Shown here: positions 40,808 through 49,580 of the stretch, in pieces
Position numbering within the stretch: the first letter of the stretch is position 1
Layout: the number at the start of each line of letters is the position of its first letter
Assembly (NCBI RefSeq): GCF_018326005.1
Contig: NZ_AP021903.1
Coordinates: 4,448,501-4,512,500 of the forward strand
Source: Pseudomonas sp. Seg1
GTDB lineage: Bacteria > Pseudomonadota > Gammaproteobacteria > Pseudomonadales > Pseudomonadaceae
DNA: 64,000 nucleotides
Direction of reading: 5' to 3'
The notes under the pieces: model-generated
Told to the model about the DNA's origin: nothing
What the model saw: the letters and a program-made list of their open reading frames with translations, nothing else
Database searches by the model: none
Program-made: the position numbers and the translations under genes

Positions 40808-42736
40808 ATGCGCAGTCGCCTTCTCAGTGTTTTGTCCTGTTTGCTACTTACCGCCACTGCCGTTCAATCCGCCCAGGCGGTGGATCTGTCGACCCAACGC
40901 CAGTATTACGATGAAGCCAAACGCGCGCTGGCCAAGGGCGATACCGGGCCGTATTTCCGCTACAGCCAGGCCTTGGCCGATTATCCGCTGGAACCATACC
41001 TCGCTTACGACGAACTGACCGCGCGCCTGAAAACCGCGAGCAACGCCGAAATCGAGAAATTCCTCGCCGAGCACGGCGACCTGCCCCAGGCCAACTGGAT
41101 GAAGCTGCGCTGGTTGCGCTGGCTCGCCGACCGTGGCGACTGGGCCACCTTCGTCAAATATTACGACCCGAAACTCAACTTCACTGAACTCGACTGCCTC
41201 AATGCGCAGTACCAGATTAGTAGCGGCCACAAGGCCGAAGGCTATGCCAATGCCGACAAACTGTGGCTGACCGGCAAATCGCAACCGGCGGCCTGCGACG
41301 CGCTGTTCGGCATCTGGGCCGCCGATGGCCAGCTCACCGAACAGAAACGCTGGGAACGCACCAAGCTCGCCGCCCAGGCACGCAACTATCCACTGGCCAA
41401 CAGTCTGGTCAACGGCCTGACCACCCTCGCCCCGCGCGGTCGTTTGCTGGTGGATGTGGCGCAAAAACCGGAGTTGCTCAATCAACCTTCGCGCTTCACC
41501 CCGGCCGATGAGCCGATGTCCGATGTGGTCAGCCTCGGCTTGCGCCGACTGGCACGTCAGGATCCGGACAAGGCCATGGCGTTGCTCGACGGTTACGCCA
41601 GCAGCATGCATTTCTCCCGCGATGAAAAAGTCGCGATTGCCCGGGAAATCGGTCTGACCCTCGCTCGGCGTTTCGACAGCCGCGCGCTGGACGTGATGAC
41701 CAAATACGATCCGGAGTTGCGCGACAACACCGTCTCGGAATGGCGTTTGCGCCTATTGCTGCGCCTCGCTCGCTGGGACGACGCATACGAACTGACCAAG
41801 CGTCTTCCGCAAGACCTGGCCACCACCAACCGCTGGCGCTACTGGCAGGCGCGTAGCCTTGAACTGGCCCAACCGCAGAACCCGCAAGCACAAACCCTGT
41901 ACAAAAATCTGGCGCGGGAACGGGACTTCTACGGTTTCCTCGCCGCTGACCGCTCGCAGTCGCCCTACTCGCTCAACAACAAGCCATTGGTGCTGAGCCA
42001 GGCGCTAATCAACAAAGTGCGCAACACGCCGGGCGTGCGCCGTGCGCTGGAATTCCATGCCCGCGGGCAGATCGTCGACGGTCGCCGCGAGTGGTATCAC
42101 GTCAGCCGCCACTTCAATCGCGACGAAATGGTCGCCCAGGCCAAACTCGCCTACGACCTGAAATGGTATTTCCCGGCGATCCGCACGATCAGTCAGGCGC
42201 AATACTGGGACGATCTGGATATCCGCTTCCCGATGGCCCACCGCGAAACCCTCGTGCGTGAAGCCAAGGTACGTGGGCTGCATTCGAGCTGGGTGTTCGC
42301 GATCACCCGTCAGGAAAGTGCGTTTATGGACGACGCTCGCTCCGGCGTCGGCGCCAGTGGCCTGATGCAGCTGATGCCCGGCACCGCCAAGGAAACCGCG
42401 CGCAAGTTCAGCATCCCGCTGGCCTCGCCACAGCAGGTGCTCGATCCCGACAAGAACATCCAGCTCGGCGCCGCTTACCTGAGCCAGGTCCATAGCCAGT
42501 TCAACGGCAACCGCGTCCTCGCTTCCGCCGCCTATAACGCCGGGCCCGGTCGCGTACGCCAATGGCTGCGCGGCGCTGATCACTTGAGTTTCGACGTCTG
42601 GGTGGAAAGCATTCCCTTCGACGAAACCCGTCAGTACGTGCAGAACGTACTGTCTTATTCGGTGATCTACGGCCAGAAGCTCAATTCACCACAGCCACTG
42701 GTGGATTGGCACGAGCGGTATTTTGATGATCAGTAA
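40808..42736 (+). CDS. slt: Soluble lytic murein transglycosylase
   Basis: A 642-residue periplasmic enzyme: signal peptide (about residues 1-24), a large helical U-shaped domain, a linker domain, and the C-terminal catalytic lysozyme-like domain with the Glu in ITRQESAFMDDA, then GLMQLMPGTAKE and AYNAGPGRVRQW. It cuts the MurNAc-GlcNAc bond and forms 1,6-anhydro ends, which feed NagZ-dependent recycling. I preferred the ATG at 40808 over the one eight codons upstream because it gives a normal signal peptide and has GGA about nine bases before it. It corresponds to PA3020. Confidence 0.94.
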   Translation: MRSRLLSVLSCLLLTATAVQSAQAVDLSTQRQYYDEAKRALAKGDTGPYFRYSQALADYPLEPYLAYDELTARLKTASNAEIEKFLAEHGDLPQANWMKLRWLRWLADRGDWATFVKYYDPKLNFTELDCLNAQYQISSGHKAEGYANADKLWLTGKSQPAACDALFGIWAADGQLTEQKRWERTKLAAQARNYPLANSLVNGLTTLAPRGRLLVDVAQKPELLNQPSRFTPADEPMSDVVSLGLRRLARQDPDKAMALLDGYASSMHFSRDEKVAIAREIGLTLARRFDSRALDVMTKYDPELRDNTVSEWRLRLLLRLARWDDAYELTKRLPQDLATTNRWRYWQARSLELAQPQNPQAQTLYKNLARERDFYGFLAADRSQSPYSLNNKPLVLSQALINKVRNTPGVRRALEFHARGQIVDGRREWYHVSRHFNRDEMVAQAKLAYDLKWYFPAIRTISQAQYWDDLDIRFPMAHRETLVREAKVRGLHSSWVFAITRQESAFMDDARSGVGASGLMQLMPGTAKETARKFSIPLASPQQVLDPDKNIQLGAAYLSQVHSQFNGNRVLASAAYNAGPGRVRQWLRGADHLSFDVWVESIPFDETRQYVQNVLSYSVIYGQKLNSPQPLVDWHERYFDDQ

Positions 42737-42763
42737 TCCAGCGCTTAGTGCCAGATAACGAAA

Positions 42764-42796
42764 GATGCCCGTATCGCGAGATACGGGCATTTTTTA
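42764..42796. terminator. Intrinsic terminator after slt
   Basis: GATGCCCGTAT and ATACGGGCATT pair around CGCG and are followed by a T run. It lies between the convergent slt and fic genes. Confidence 0.85.
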
Positions 42797-42816
42797 TTGA
42801 GCTATCGGCTGCGGAC

Positions 42817-43845
42817 TTAACACTTCAACTTTTTAACCATCATTTTGCCAAGTTGAGTAAGCCGATATTTCTGGGTTGGATTCTTGGGCGATTGAGGATC
42901 TGTCATTTCGATCATTCCAGCGGTTAAGGCCGGCTTGAGATAGTTGGATCTGAACGTAGCCTTGTGAGCCAGGCTCATCTCTGCCATCACATCACTGATC
43001 CTCAAAGAACGAGGTCCCAGAGTTAACAATAATCTTGCTACTAGGTCGGTTACTGGGTCGGTTACTGGGTCGCTTGCTGACTCATTAGCGATGGCTTCTC
43101 GCAACGAAACATTTAGCGCATGTAACATGTACTCGACGAAAGGCGTTGACTCTCCCTGCCGGTCAGAAGCAGACAAGGCAGAGTAATAGGCATCCTGCTC
43201 CTCTCGAATCACCGCTTCGACCGGCAAATACGCCAGGACCGGGCGCCATTGGCTCAATATCAATGTTTGCCACAGCCGTCCCATTCGACCGTTTCCATCA
43301 GCAAACGGATGGATGAACTCAAATTCATAGTGGAATACGCAGCTGATGATCAGCGGATGCCATTCAGAGCGCACAAGCCATGCCAGTAAGTCATCCATCA
43401 GCGGTGATATGCGGCTCGGAGGCGGCGCCATATGAACCAGTTGTTCTCCGCGATAAATCCCCACACCCGCTCGACGAAAGTGCCCGCACTCATCAATCAG
43501 CCCATGCATCAACATCTCATGCGCTTGAAGCAGGTCAGCCCTGCTGTCAGGCTGCCATTGCGGCATGGTTTCATACGCTGTAAACGCATTGCGCACTTCT
43601 TGAATTTCCTTGGGCAAACCTAAAACCCGTTGCCCGGCGAGCACTGCGGTTACCTGCTCGACACTCAATGTATTGTTTTCGATTGCCAAAGAGGCCTGAA
43701 TCGTACGAATACGATTGCCTCGACGCAGATGAGGCGTCTGCCGACTATCGCCCCCAGCCGAAAGCTGACCGATTTGCTCGCTGATTTCGGCGATCAACGC
43801 AATCATTCGTGTGGTTAGGGTCAACGGCGGTTGGTAACGGCTCAT
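42817..43845 (-). CDS. Fic-domain protein, probable AMPylator with own inhibitory helix
   Basis: A 342-residue protein. The Fic core HPFADGNGRMGRLW near residue 177-190 carries the catalytic His and the anion-hole Asn-Gly-Arg. The motif SLAIENN near residue 51 fits the class II inhibitory pattern (S/T)xxxE(G/N), so the protein should hold itself in check. The C-terminal third reads like a winged helix (SDVMAEMSLAHKATFRSNY). Between the two is a DPVTDPVTD repeat. I chose ATG at 43845 (GAGG upstream). Base and codon use look less GC-rich than in neighbours, and it interrupts slt and an unrelated transporter. Targets are unknown. Confidence 0.85.
   Translation of the reverse strand: MSRYQPPLTLTTRMIALIAEISEQIGQLSAGGDSRQTPHLRRGNRIRTIQASLAIENNTLSVEQVTAVLAGQRVLGLPKEIQEVRNAFTAYETMPQWQPDSRADLLQAHEMLMHGLIDECGHFRRAGVGIYRGEQLVHMAPPPSRISPLMDDLLAWLVRSEWHPLIISCVFHYEFEFIHPFADGNGRMGRLWQTLILSQWRPVLAYLPVEAVIREEQDAYYSALSASDRQGESTPFVEYMLHALNVSLREAIANESASDPVTDPVTDLVARLLLTLGPRSLRISDVMAEMSLAHKATFRSNYLKPALTAGMIEMTDPQSPKNPTQKYRLTQLGKMMVKKLKC
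43044..43079. repeat. Three 12-bp tandem repeats inside the fic gene
   Basis: GGTCGGTTACTG occurs twice in a row, followed by the variant GGTCGCTTGCTG. The unit is a multiple of three and encodes DPVT-type tetrapeptides, so copy changes would alter linker length without a frameshift. Confidence 0.85.
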
Positions 43846-43902
43846 GTCCTCATCCAGGCATTCCAAACAGGCCGCCATAATGCCCGATGCGAGCAGTGTC
43901 CA

Positions 43903-45687
43903 TCAGACTTGATCAACCGTTACTTTTCCATCGTTGAACTGCAATGACGCCAGCCGCGCATACAGCGGATTGCTGACGATGAGTTCCTGATGGGTGCCAA
44001 TGGCCACAAGTTTGCCCTGGTCCATCACCGCAATCCGGTCAGCGTTTTTCACCGTGGCCAGTCGATGCGCGATCACCAGCGTGGTGCGGTTCTCCATCAG
44101 GCTTGGCAGAGCTTCCTGGATCAGATGCTCGCTTTGCGCATCGAGGGCGCTGGTGGCTTCATCCAGCAGCAGGATCGGCGCGTCGACCAGCAACGCACGG
44201 GCAATCGCCAAACGTTGCCGCTGGCCGCCGGAAAGGCCGAGACCACCATCGCCGAGATGGGTCTGGTAACCGTTGGGCATTTTCTCGATGAAGTCGTGGG
44301 CATGGGCAATTCTTGCCGCTTGCTTGACCTGGTCCAGCGTTGCCCCCGGGTTGCCGTAACGAATGTTCTCTTCAACGCTGCCAAAAAACAGTGCTGGCGA
44401 CTGTGATACCAAGGCGAAGTGGCGGCGCAGGTCCAACGGGTCGAGACGGGTCAGCGGTACGCCATCGATGAGGATCCGTCCTTCCAGCGGGTCATAAAAG
44501 CGCAGCAGCAAGTCATACACCGTGGACTTGCCAGCACCGGACGGCCCCACCAGCGCCAGCGTCTCTCCGGCGCGGATAGTCAGATTCAAGCCGTTGACGG
44601 CGTAGCTTTCAGGACGCGAGGGGTAGGAAAAACGCACATCCTGCATTTGCAGCTCACCGCGCACCCGCGCCGGCAAGGTCACAAGGCCCGTGGTTGGCGA
44701 CTGGATAATGTTCTCCGAACGCAGCAATTCAGCGATGCGCTCGGCAGCGCCGGCAGCGCGTTGCAGTTCGCCGATCACTTCACTCAAAGTACCGATCGCA
44801 CTGCCCACGATCAGGCTGTAAAAGACAAACGCCGCCAGTTCGCCCCCGGTGATTCGCCCGGCGATCACGTCCATGCCACCGACCCACAACATCACCGCCA
44901 CCGCGCCCAGCACCAGCACGATCACCATGGTGATCATCCATGAGCGCTGGAAAATGCGTTTGCGCGCGGTGTCGAAAGCGTCCTCCACCGTCGCCGAAAA
45001 GCGCTGTTCGTCCTGCACCTGATGGTTGTAGGCCTGCACGGTTTTGATCTGGCCGAGAGTTTCGGAAACGTAGCTGCCGATATCGGCAACCCGGTCCTGA
45101 CTCAACCGCGACAGGTTTCGTACACGCCGACCGAAAATCAGAATCGGCGCCACCACGAACGGCAAGGCAATCACCACGATGCTGGTGAGTTTTGCGTTGG
45201 TCACGAACAGCAGGATGACGCCACCGATGACCATGAGCAGATTACGCAGGAACATCGACAGCGACGAACCGATCACCGATTGCAGCAACGTCGTGTCGGC
45301 GGTCAGCCGCGACTGGATCTCCGAACTGCGGTTGTTCTCATAGAAGCCTGGGTGCAGATAAACCAGATGGTTGAACACCTCGCGGCGAATATCGGCCACG
45401 ACGCGTTCGCCAATCCAGGACACCCAGTAAAACCGCGCAAACGTACCGACGGCCAGACCCAGCACCATCAACATGAAAATGCCGATGCTCTGATTGAGCT
45501 GGTGCGGAGACTGGGTCATGAAGCCCCGATCGACCAGCAGTTTGATCCCCTCCCCCATCGACAACGTGACGGCGGCGGTGACGATCAGCGCCAGCAGCGC
45601 ACCGATGACTTGCCAGCGGTAAGGGGCCAGAAATCGACTGGTCAGACGCAGCGCGCGACGGTGCCTTGAAGAAAGCTTCGGGGTCAT
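43903..45687 (-). CDS. MsbA-like ABC half-transporter (PA3228-like)
   Basis: A 594-residue fused exporter: about six membrane helices (residues 20-310), then the ATPase with Walker A VGPSGAGKSTVYDLL, signature LGLSGGQRQRLAIARAL and Walker B ILLLDEATSALDA. It works as a homodimer in the inner membrane. It belongs to the lipid/multidrug export group (MsbA, LmrA); I recall PA3228 as the nearest, and MsbA itself is usually elsewhere in pseudomonads. The substrate cannot be told from sequence. It stands alone, 57 bases upstream of fic on the same strand. Confidence 0.88.
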   Translation of the reverse strand: MTPKLSSRHRRALRLTSRFLAPYRWQVIGALLALIVTAAVTLSMGEGIKLLVDRGFMTQSPHQLNQSIGIFMLMVLGLAVGTFARFYWVSWIGERVVADIRREVFNHLVYLHPGFYENNRSSEIQSRLTADTTLLQSVIGSSLSMFLRNLLMVIGGVILLFVTNAKLTSIVVIALPFVVAPILIFGRRVRNLSRLSQDRVADIGSYVSETLGQIKTVQAYNHQVQDEQRFSATVEDAFDTARKRIFQRSWMITMVIVLVLGAVAVMLWVGGMDVIAGRITGGELAAFVFYSLIVGSAIGTLSEVIGELQRAAGAAERIAELLRSENIIQSPTTGLVTLPARVRGELQMQDVRFSYPSRPESYAVNGLNLTIRAGETLALVGPSGAGKSTVYDLLLRFYDPLEGRILIDGVPLTRLDPLDLRRHFALVSQSPALFFGSVEENIRYGNPGATLDQVKQAARIAHAHDFIEKMPNGYQTHLGDGGLGLSGGQRQRLAIARALLVDAPILLLDEATSALDAQSEHLIQEALPSLMENRTTLVIAHRLATVKNADRIAVMDQGKLVAIGTHQELIVSNPLYARLASLQFNDGKVTVDQV

Positions 45688-45943
45688 TCAGGTACGCATC
45701 CATGGTGATGAAAGGGCTAGCGTAAACCTTCTTTGGGGTGGAACTCTGTAAATCACAATGAGTCAGGTTAAATATGCCCCCAAAGACTAGGCCATAGTTG
45801 CTATTGGTCTAACGTCGCAGTTGAGACGAACGGTCATTTCTGTTTGAGTGGAGATGCCGCCGCCGACAGACCGCAGGGAGTTGTCACAGCCCGGTCACGT
45901 GGGGGTTTTAACCTAGGCGCACAACCTGATGAGGAGACAGGCC

Positions 45944-46123
45944 ATGTCCTTGCAACACCGCAGCGAAGACAAGATTGAAGTGATCCGCACCAAGCCCGGC
46001 CAAACTCTGGGTTGCTCGATTATCGATAAGGACGGGCGTGAAGTACCGATCACTGAAGACATGATCCAGGACGCTTGCCGCGACCTGGAGAAGCGATTGG
46101 TCAAGCCTGCCGAACAAAAGTGA
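45944..46123 (+). CDS. Conserved 59-residue protein (PA1571-like)
   Basis: A small charged protein: MSLQHRSEDKIEVIRTKPGQ at the start, then LGCSIIDKDGREVPITEDMI and a C-terminal helix. There is no signal peptide or membrane segment. It resembles what I remember as the PA1571 family; the function is unknown. The ATG at 45944 has AGGAGA upstream; an ATG five codons earlier lacks this. An intrinsic terminator follows, so it is a single-gene unit. The 255-base gap before it (45688-45943) shows no other gene. Confidence 0.75.
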   Translation: MSLQHRSEDKIEVIRTKPGQTLGCSIIDKDGREVPITEDMIQDACRDLEKRLVKPAEQK

Positions 46124-46142
46124 TATAGCCACCGTCTTCCTG

Positions 46143-46168
46143 ACCCGGCCCCTTTGGCCGGGTTTTTT
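46143..46168 (+). terminator. Intrinsic terminator after the small conserved gene
   Basis: ACCCGGCC-CCTTT-GGCCGGGT followed by TTTTT, 20 bases after the stop. Confidence 0.9.
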
Positions 46169-46197
46169 CTGTCTGTAAATCCGGGATTGTGGTGAAG

Positions 46198-46290
46198 CTA
46201 TCGCTGGCAAGCCAGCTCCCACAGGATTTTCGTCGTACTTAAAATCTGCGCACTCCGCGAAACCTGTGGGAGCTGGCTTGCCAGCGATAA
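46198..46290. repeat. REPIN, ATCGCTGGCAAGCCAGCTCCCACAGG type
   Basis: Inverted REP units at about 46199-46225 and 46263-46289 flank about 38 bases, between convergent genes (small protein and pdxB). It belongs to the same family as those at 13374 and 22121. Confidence 0.88.
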
Positions 46291-46304
46291 AGCCACCTCG
46301 GTTT

Positions 46305-47447
46305 TTAAACAGCAACCGCACCCAGCGCCGCCACTATCTGGCGCAATTCTGACGACTCCCCTTCAATCCGCACCTTCAGCCCTTCAATCTCGCGCCGCAC
46401 CGGATACTGCTTGCGCAACACATCGAACGCCGCACGCTGCTCGCCGACATTGCCTACAAGGCTGCGACGGAAATCCGCGTCATCCCGGCGGGGGTCGTAC
46501 ACGCCACGGCACAACATCGCCAGCGCCCAGGCCGGATCGCTGTCGGCATGCAAGGTGACTTCCGACAGCCACGGTGCTGGCAAAAGATCGCTGAGCTGGA
46601 TGCTCGCGGGCTGGCCGGTGAATTCGCAATACGCCTGATAGATCTGCGCCGTCCCGCGCTGTTTACCGTCAAGGCTGTAGCCGGCAATGTGTGGCGTGGC
46701 CAGTACGCAGAGTTCGGCCAGTTCGACATCGACTTCGGGCTCGGCTTCCCAAACATCGAGAACGGCTTGCAAGTCTTCACGATGCAGCAGCACTTTGCGC
46801 AGTGCGGCGTTATCCACCACAGGACCGCGCGCCGCGTTGATCAGCCAGGCACCGGGCTTGAGCTGTTGCAAACGTTGCTGATCGAACAGATGCCAGGTCG
46901 CGCCTGCGCCGCTTCTGGTCAGCGGCGTGTGCAGACTGATCACATCGCATTGCTCAATGATCTGCTCGAGGCTGACGTAATCGCCCCCCTCGGTGGCCTG
47001 GCGCGGTGGATCGCAGACTTTGACGTTCCAGCCCAACCCCTTGAGGACCTTGATCAGTCGCCCACCCACCTCACCGGCGCCGACGACTCCGTAAGTCCGC
47101 TGAGTCAGATCGACACCTTCGATTTCGGCGAGCGTCATCAGACTGCCCAGTACGTAATCGACCACGCCACGGGCATTGCAGCCGGGCGCGCTTGACCAGT
47201 TAATGCCAGCCTCGGCGAAGTACTCAAGATCCAGATGATCAGTACCGATGGTGCAGGTGCCGACAAAGCGAACCTTGCTGCCTTCCAGCAACGCGCGGTT
47301 GACGTTGGTCACCGAACGCACCAGCAACACGTCGGCCTGCTCCACCGTCGCACGGTTTATGGAACGGCCCGGAACCCGGCGGATCTCACCGAAACCGGCA
47401 AAAAAGGCATCGAGCAGCGGGATATTTTCGTCAGCAACAATCAGCAT
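46305..47447 (-). CDS. pdxB: Erythronate-4-phosphate dehydrogenase
   Basis: A 380-residue D-2-hydroxyacid dehydrogenase that oxidises 4-phosphoerythronate, the second step of DXP-dependent vitamin B6 synthesis. It starts [33 protein letters not shown] and [13 protein letters not shown] are typical PdxB stretches. The NAD motif is [16 protein letters not shown], and the catalytic Arg, Glu and His follow (the [13 protein letters not shown]is). A C-terminal dimer domain of about 90 residues sets PdxB apart from SerA. It corresponds to PA1375 in P. aeruginosa. Confidence 0.96.
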   Translation of the reverse strand: MLIVADENIPLLDAFFAGFGEIRRVPGRSINRATVEQADVLLVRSVTNVNRALLEGSKVRFVGTCTIGTDHLDLEYFAEAGINWSSAPGCNARGVVDYVLGSLMTLAEIEGVDLTQRTYGVVGAGEVGGRLIKVLKGLGWNVKVCDPPRQATEGGDYVSLEQIIEQCDVISLHTPLTRSGAGATWHLFDQQRLQQLKPGAWLINAARGPVVDNAALRKVLLHREDLQAVLDVWEAEPEVDVELAELCVLATPHIAGYSLDGKQRGTAQIYQAYCEFTGQPASIQLSDLLPAPWLSEVTLHADSDPAWALAMLCRGVYDPRRDDADFRRSLVGNVGEQRAAFDVLRKQYPVRREIEGLKVRIEGESSELRQIVAALGAVAV

Positions 47448-47534
47448 GGCGGGCTCCTTGGGCGGATCGGCAGTTTAGGTGCAGATCGGTCGCCGAGCCA
47501 GCGGGCTTTGATTGCAAGCGCAAGAACAGCACTG

Positions 47535-47560
47535 CCCCTGTGGCGAGGGAGCAATCGCCT
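47535..47560. repeat. Single REP fragment
   Basis: CCCCTGTGGCGAGGGAGC followed by AATCGCC resembles one arm of the REPIN family at 49431 and 53631, without an inverted partner. It lies in the 215-base pdxB-pmpM gap, which otherwise must hold the two divergent promoters. Confidence 0.55.
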
Positions 47561-47662
47561 TCCAGTAGATTACAAATCCGCAACAGAGGATTTTTCCTGA
47601 CCAAAGCGTCAGCGGCGTAGAATGCGGCGCCTTGCGCATCAACCTCTGTGGACGCTTTGCCT

Positions 47663-49072
47663 GTGAATTCTGTAACTGACCAACCTGTCGCCGTCTCCCT
47701 GACCCGCCCCGCGCGGATTCGTCTGGAGTTCAAGAACCTGCTCGCCCTGGCCTTGCCGATCATCATCGCTCAACTGGCGACCACGGCCATGGGCTTCGTC
47801 GATGCGGTGATGGCCGGGCGCGTCGGGCCAAAAGATCTGGCGGCCGTGGCTCTGGGCAACTCGATCTGGGTGCCGGTTTTTCTGCTGATGACCGGCACCC
47901 TGTTGGCAACCACGCCGAAAGTCGCCCAGCGCTTTGGCGCTGGCACCCACAGCGAGATCGGCCCGATTGTCCGTCAAGCGTTGTGGCTGGCGCTGGTGGT
48001 CGGCCTGATTGCCACGGCGATGCTGGTCGCCGCCGAGCCGGTGCTGCACCTGATGAAGGTTGATCCAGAGCTGATCGACCCGTGCATGCAATACCTGCAT
48101 GGCATCGCCAGCGGCCTGCCGGCGGTAGCGTTCTATCACGTCCTGCGCTGCACCAGTGACGGCATCGGTCGTACCCGCCCGGCAATGGTATTGGGCCTGT
48201 GCGGTCTGGCGCTGAACATACCGCTGAACTACGTCTTCATTTATGGCCACTTCGGTGTGCCGGCCATGGGCGGCGTCGGCTGCGGCTGGGCCACAGCCAT
48301 CGTGATGTGGGTGATGGCGCTGGGTCTGGCCGGTTATGAGCGCTGGGCACCGGCCTACCGTTCGAGCGAAATTTTCAGCCGTTTCGACTGGCCGCAATGG
48401 GCGGTGATCAAGCGTCTGCTGGCCATCGGCCTGCCAATCGGCATCGCCGTGTTTGCCGAGTCGAGCATTTTTGCCGTGATCGCCCTGCTGATCGGCAGCC
48501 TCGGCGCCACCGTCGTGGCTGGGCACCAGATTGCGCTGAACGTCAGTTCGCTGGTGTTCATGATTCCGTACTCGTTAGGCATGGCCGTGACTGTGCGCGT
48601 CGGTCAGGCACTGGGCCGTGAGGAACCGCGTGAAGCGCGTTTTGCCGCTGGCGTCGGCATGGGCACCGCGCTGGCCTACGCCTGCCTGTCGGCGAGCATG
48701 ATGTTGCTGCTGCGCGAACCGATTGCGGCCATCTACACCGCTGACCCGACGGTGATTCACATCGCGGCGATGCTGATTGTGTATTCGGCGCTGTTCCAGT
48801 TTTCCGATGCGATTCAGGTCACCGCGGCTGGCGCCCTGCGCGGTTATCAGGACACCCGCGTGACGATGATCCTGACCCTGTTCGCCTACTGGGGCATTGG
48901 CTTGCCGGTGGGTTATGCCCTCGGGCTGACCGACTGGCTCGGCGAGCCTCGGGGCCCGAGCGGTTTGTGGCAGGGTTTGATTGTCGGCTTGAGCTGCGCG
49001 GCGCTGATGCTGTCGATCCGCCTGACGCGCAGCGCGCGCAAGCGCATTCGGATCAGTCGTTCGATGGGCTGA
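47663..49072 (+). CDS. pmpM: MATE multidrug efflux pump (PmpM/NorM)
   Basis: A 469-residue inner-membrane exporter with 12 predicted helices in two similar halves. Family marks include AQLATTAMGFVDAVMAGRVG, LTGTLLATTPKVAQRFGAG-like loops, YHVLRCTSDGIGRTRP and FSDAIQVTAAGALRGYQDTR. P. aeruginosa PmpM (PA1361) is an H+-coupled pump for quinolones and cationic dyes, and the two look closely alike. The start is uncertain: GTG at 47663 matches the start of PmpM; another GTG lies at 47648. It is followed by a strong terminator. Confidence 0.9.
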   Translation: MNSVTDQPVAVSLTRPARIRLEFKNLLALALPIIIAQLATTAMGFVDAVMAGRVGPKDLAAVALGNSIWVPVFLLMTGTLLATTPKVAQRFGAGTHSEIGPIVRQALWLALVVGLIATAMLVAAEPVLHLMKVDPELIDPCMQYLHGIASGLPAVAFYHVLRCTSDGIGRTRPAMVLGLCGLALNIPLNYVFIYGHFGVPAMGGVGCGWATAIVMWVMALGLAGYERWAPAYRSSEIFSRFDWPQWAVIKRLLAIGLPIGIAVFAESSIFAVIALLIGSLGATVVAGHQIALNVSSLVFMIPYSLGMAVTVRVGQALGREEPREARFAAGVGMGTALAYACLSASMMLLLREPIAAIYTADPTVIHIAAMLIVYSALFQFSDAIQVTAAGALRGYQDTRVTMILTLFAYWGIGLPVGYALGLTDWLGEPRGPSGLWQGLIVGLSCAALMLSIRLTRSARKRIRISRSMG

Positions 49073-49093
49073 ATACTCATAAAAGGCACCCAT

Positions 49094-49126
49094 AAAAAAA
49101 GACCTGCACATGCAGGTCTTTTTTTG
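49094..49126. terminator. Bidirectional intrinsic terminator, pmpM/tusA
   Basis: AAAAAAAGACCTGCA and TGCAGGTCTTTTTTT form a near-perfect palindrome between the convergent stops. Confidence 0.9.
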
Positions 49127-49133
49127 CCCGGAC

Positions 49134-49385
49134 TCAATCGGACTTCTTGCGAATCCAGTACAGATAAGTCCCGGCCTCTTCGTGCTGGCCGACCAGTTCA
49201 TGGTCGAGAAACACGCAGAACTTGGGAATGTCGCGACGGGTCGAGGGATCGGTGGCGATCACCTTGAGCAGGCCGCCGGGCACCAGGTCACGGATGTGCT
49301 GGTGCAACATCATCACCGGCTCGGGGCAGTTGAGGCCGGTGGCGTCGAGGGTGCCGTCGACCGGCGTATCAATCATTTCACTCAT
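49134..49385 (-). CDS. tusA: Sulfur carrier TusA
   Basis: An 83-residue sulfur carrier with the motif [15 protein letters not shown], whose Cys in CPxP takes a persulfide. TusA passes sulfur from IscS into the tRNA 2-thiouridine relay and into molybdopterin and iron-sulfur balance. The length and the helix-strand pattern fit the family. It is preceded by a REPIN and rlmM on the same strand, so it may have its own promoter. Confidence 0.93.
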   Translation of the reverse strand: MSEMIDTPVDGTLDATGLNCPEPVMMLHQHIRDLVPGGLLKVIATDPSTRRDIPKFCVFLDHELVGQHEEAGTYLYWIRKKSD

Positions 49386-49430
49386 GATTCACTCCTGAAA
49401 CTGGCCGGCATTGTCGCGCATTGCCGGGTT

Positions 49431-49563
49431 TGTGGCGAGGGAGCTTGCTCCCGCTCGGCGGCGTAGCCGTCGCAAAATCTGTTGGCCCGGTGTGCCTGAA
49501 GGAGCAACGGCGCCGAATTCGGGGCCGCTTCGCAGCCCAGCGGGAGCAAGCTCCCTCGCCACA
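49431..49563. repeat. Long REPIN, TGTGGCGAGGGAGCTTGCTCCCGCT type
   Basis: The 25-base unit at 49431-49455 has an exact inverted copy at 49539-49563, with about 83 bases between them. It differs in sequence and loop length from the 90-base REPINs elsewhere. It lies between tusA and rlmM, which run in the same direction. Confidence 0.88.
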
Positions 49564-49580
49564 AAAGCAGTTCACTTCAA

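Noticed and set aside
43801..43878. Upstream ATG of the fic gene at 43878
   Set aside because: No ribosome site precedes it, while the ATG at 43845 has one and gives a complete domain.
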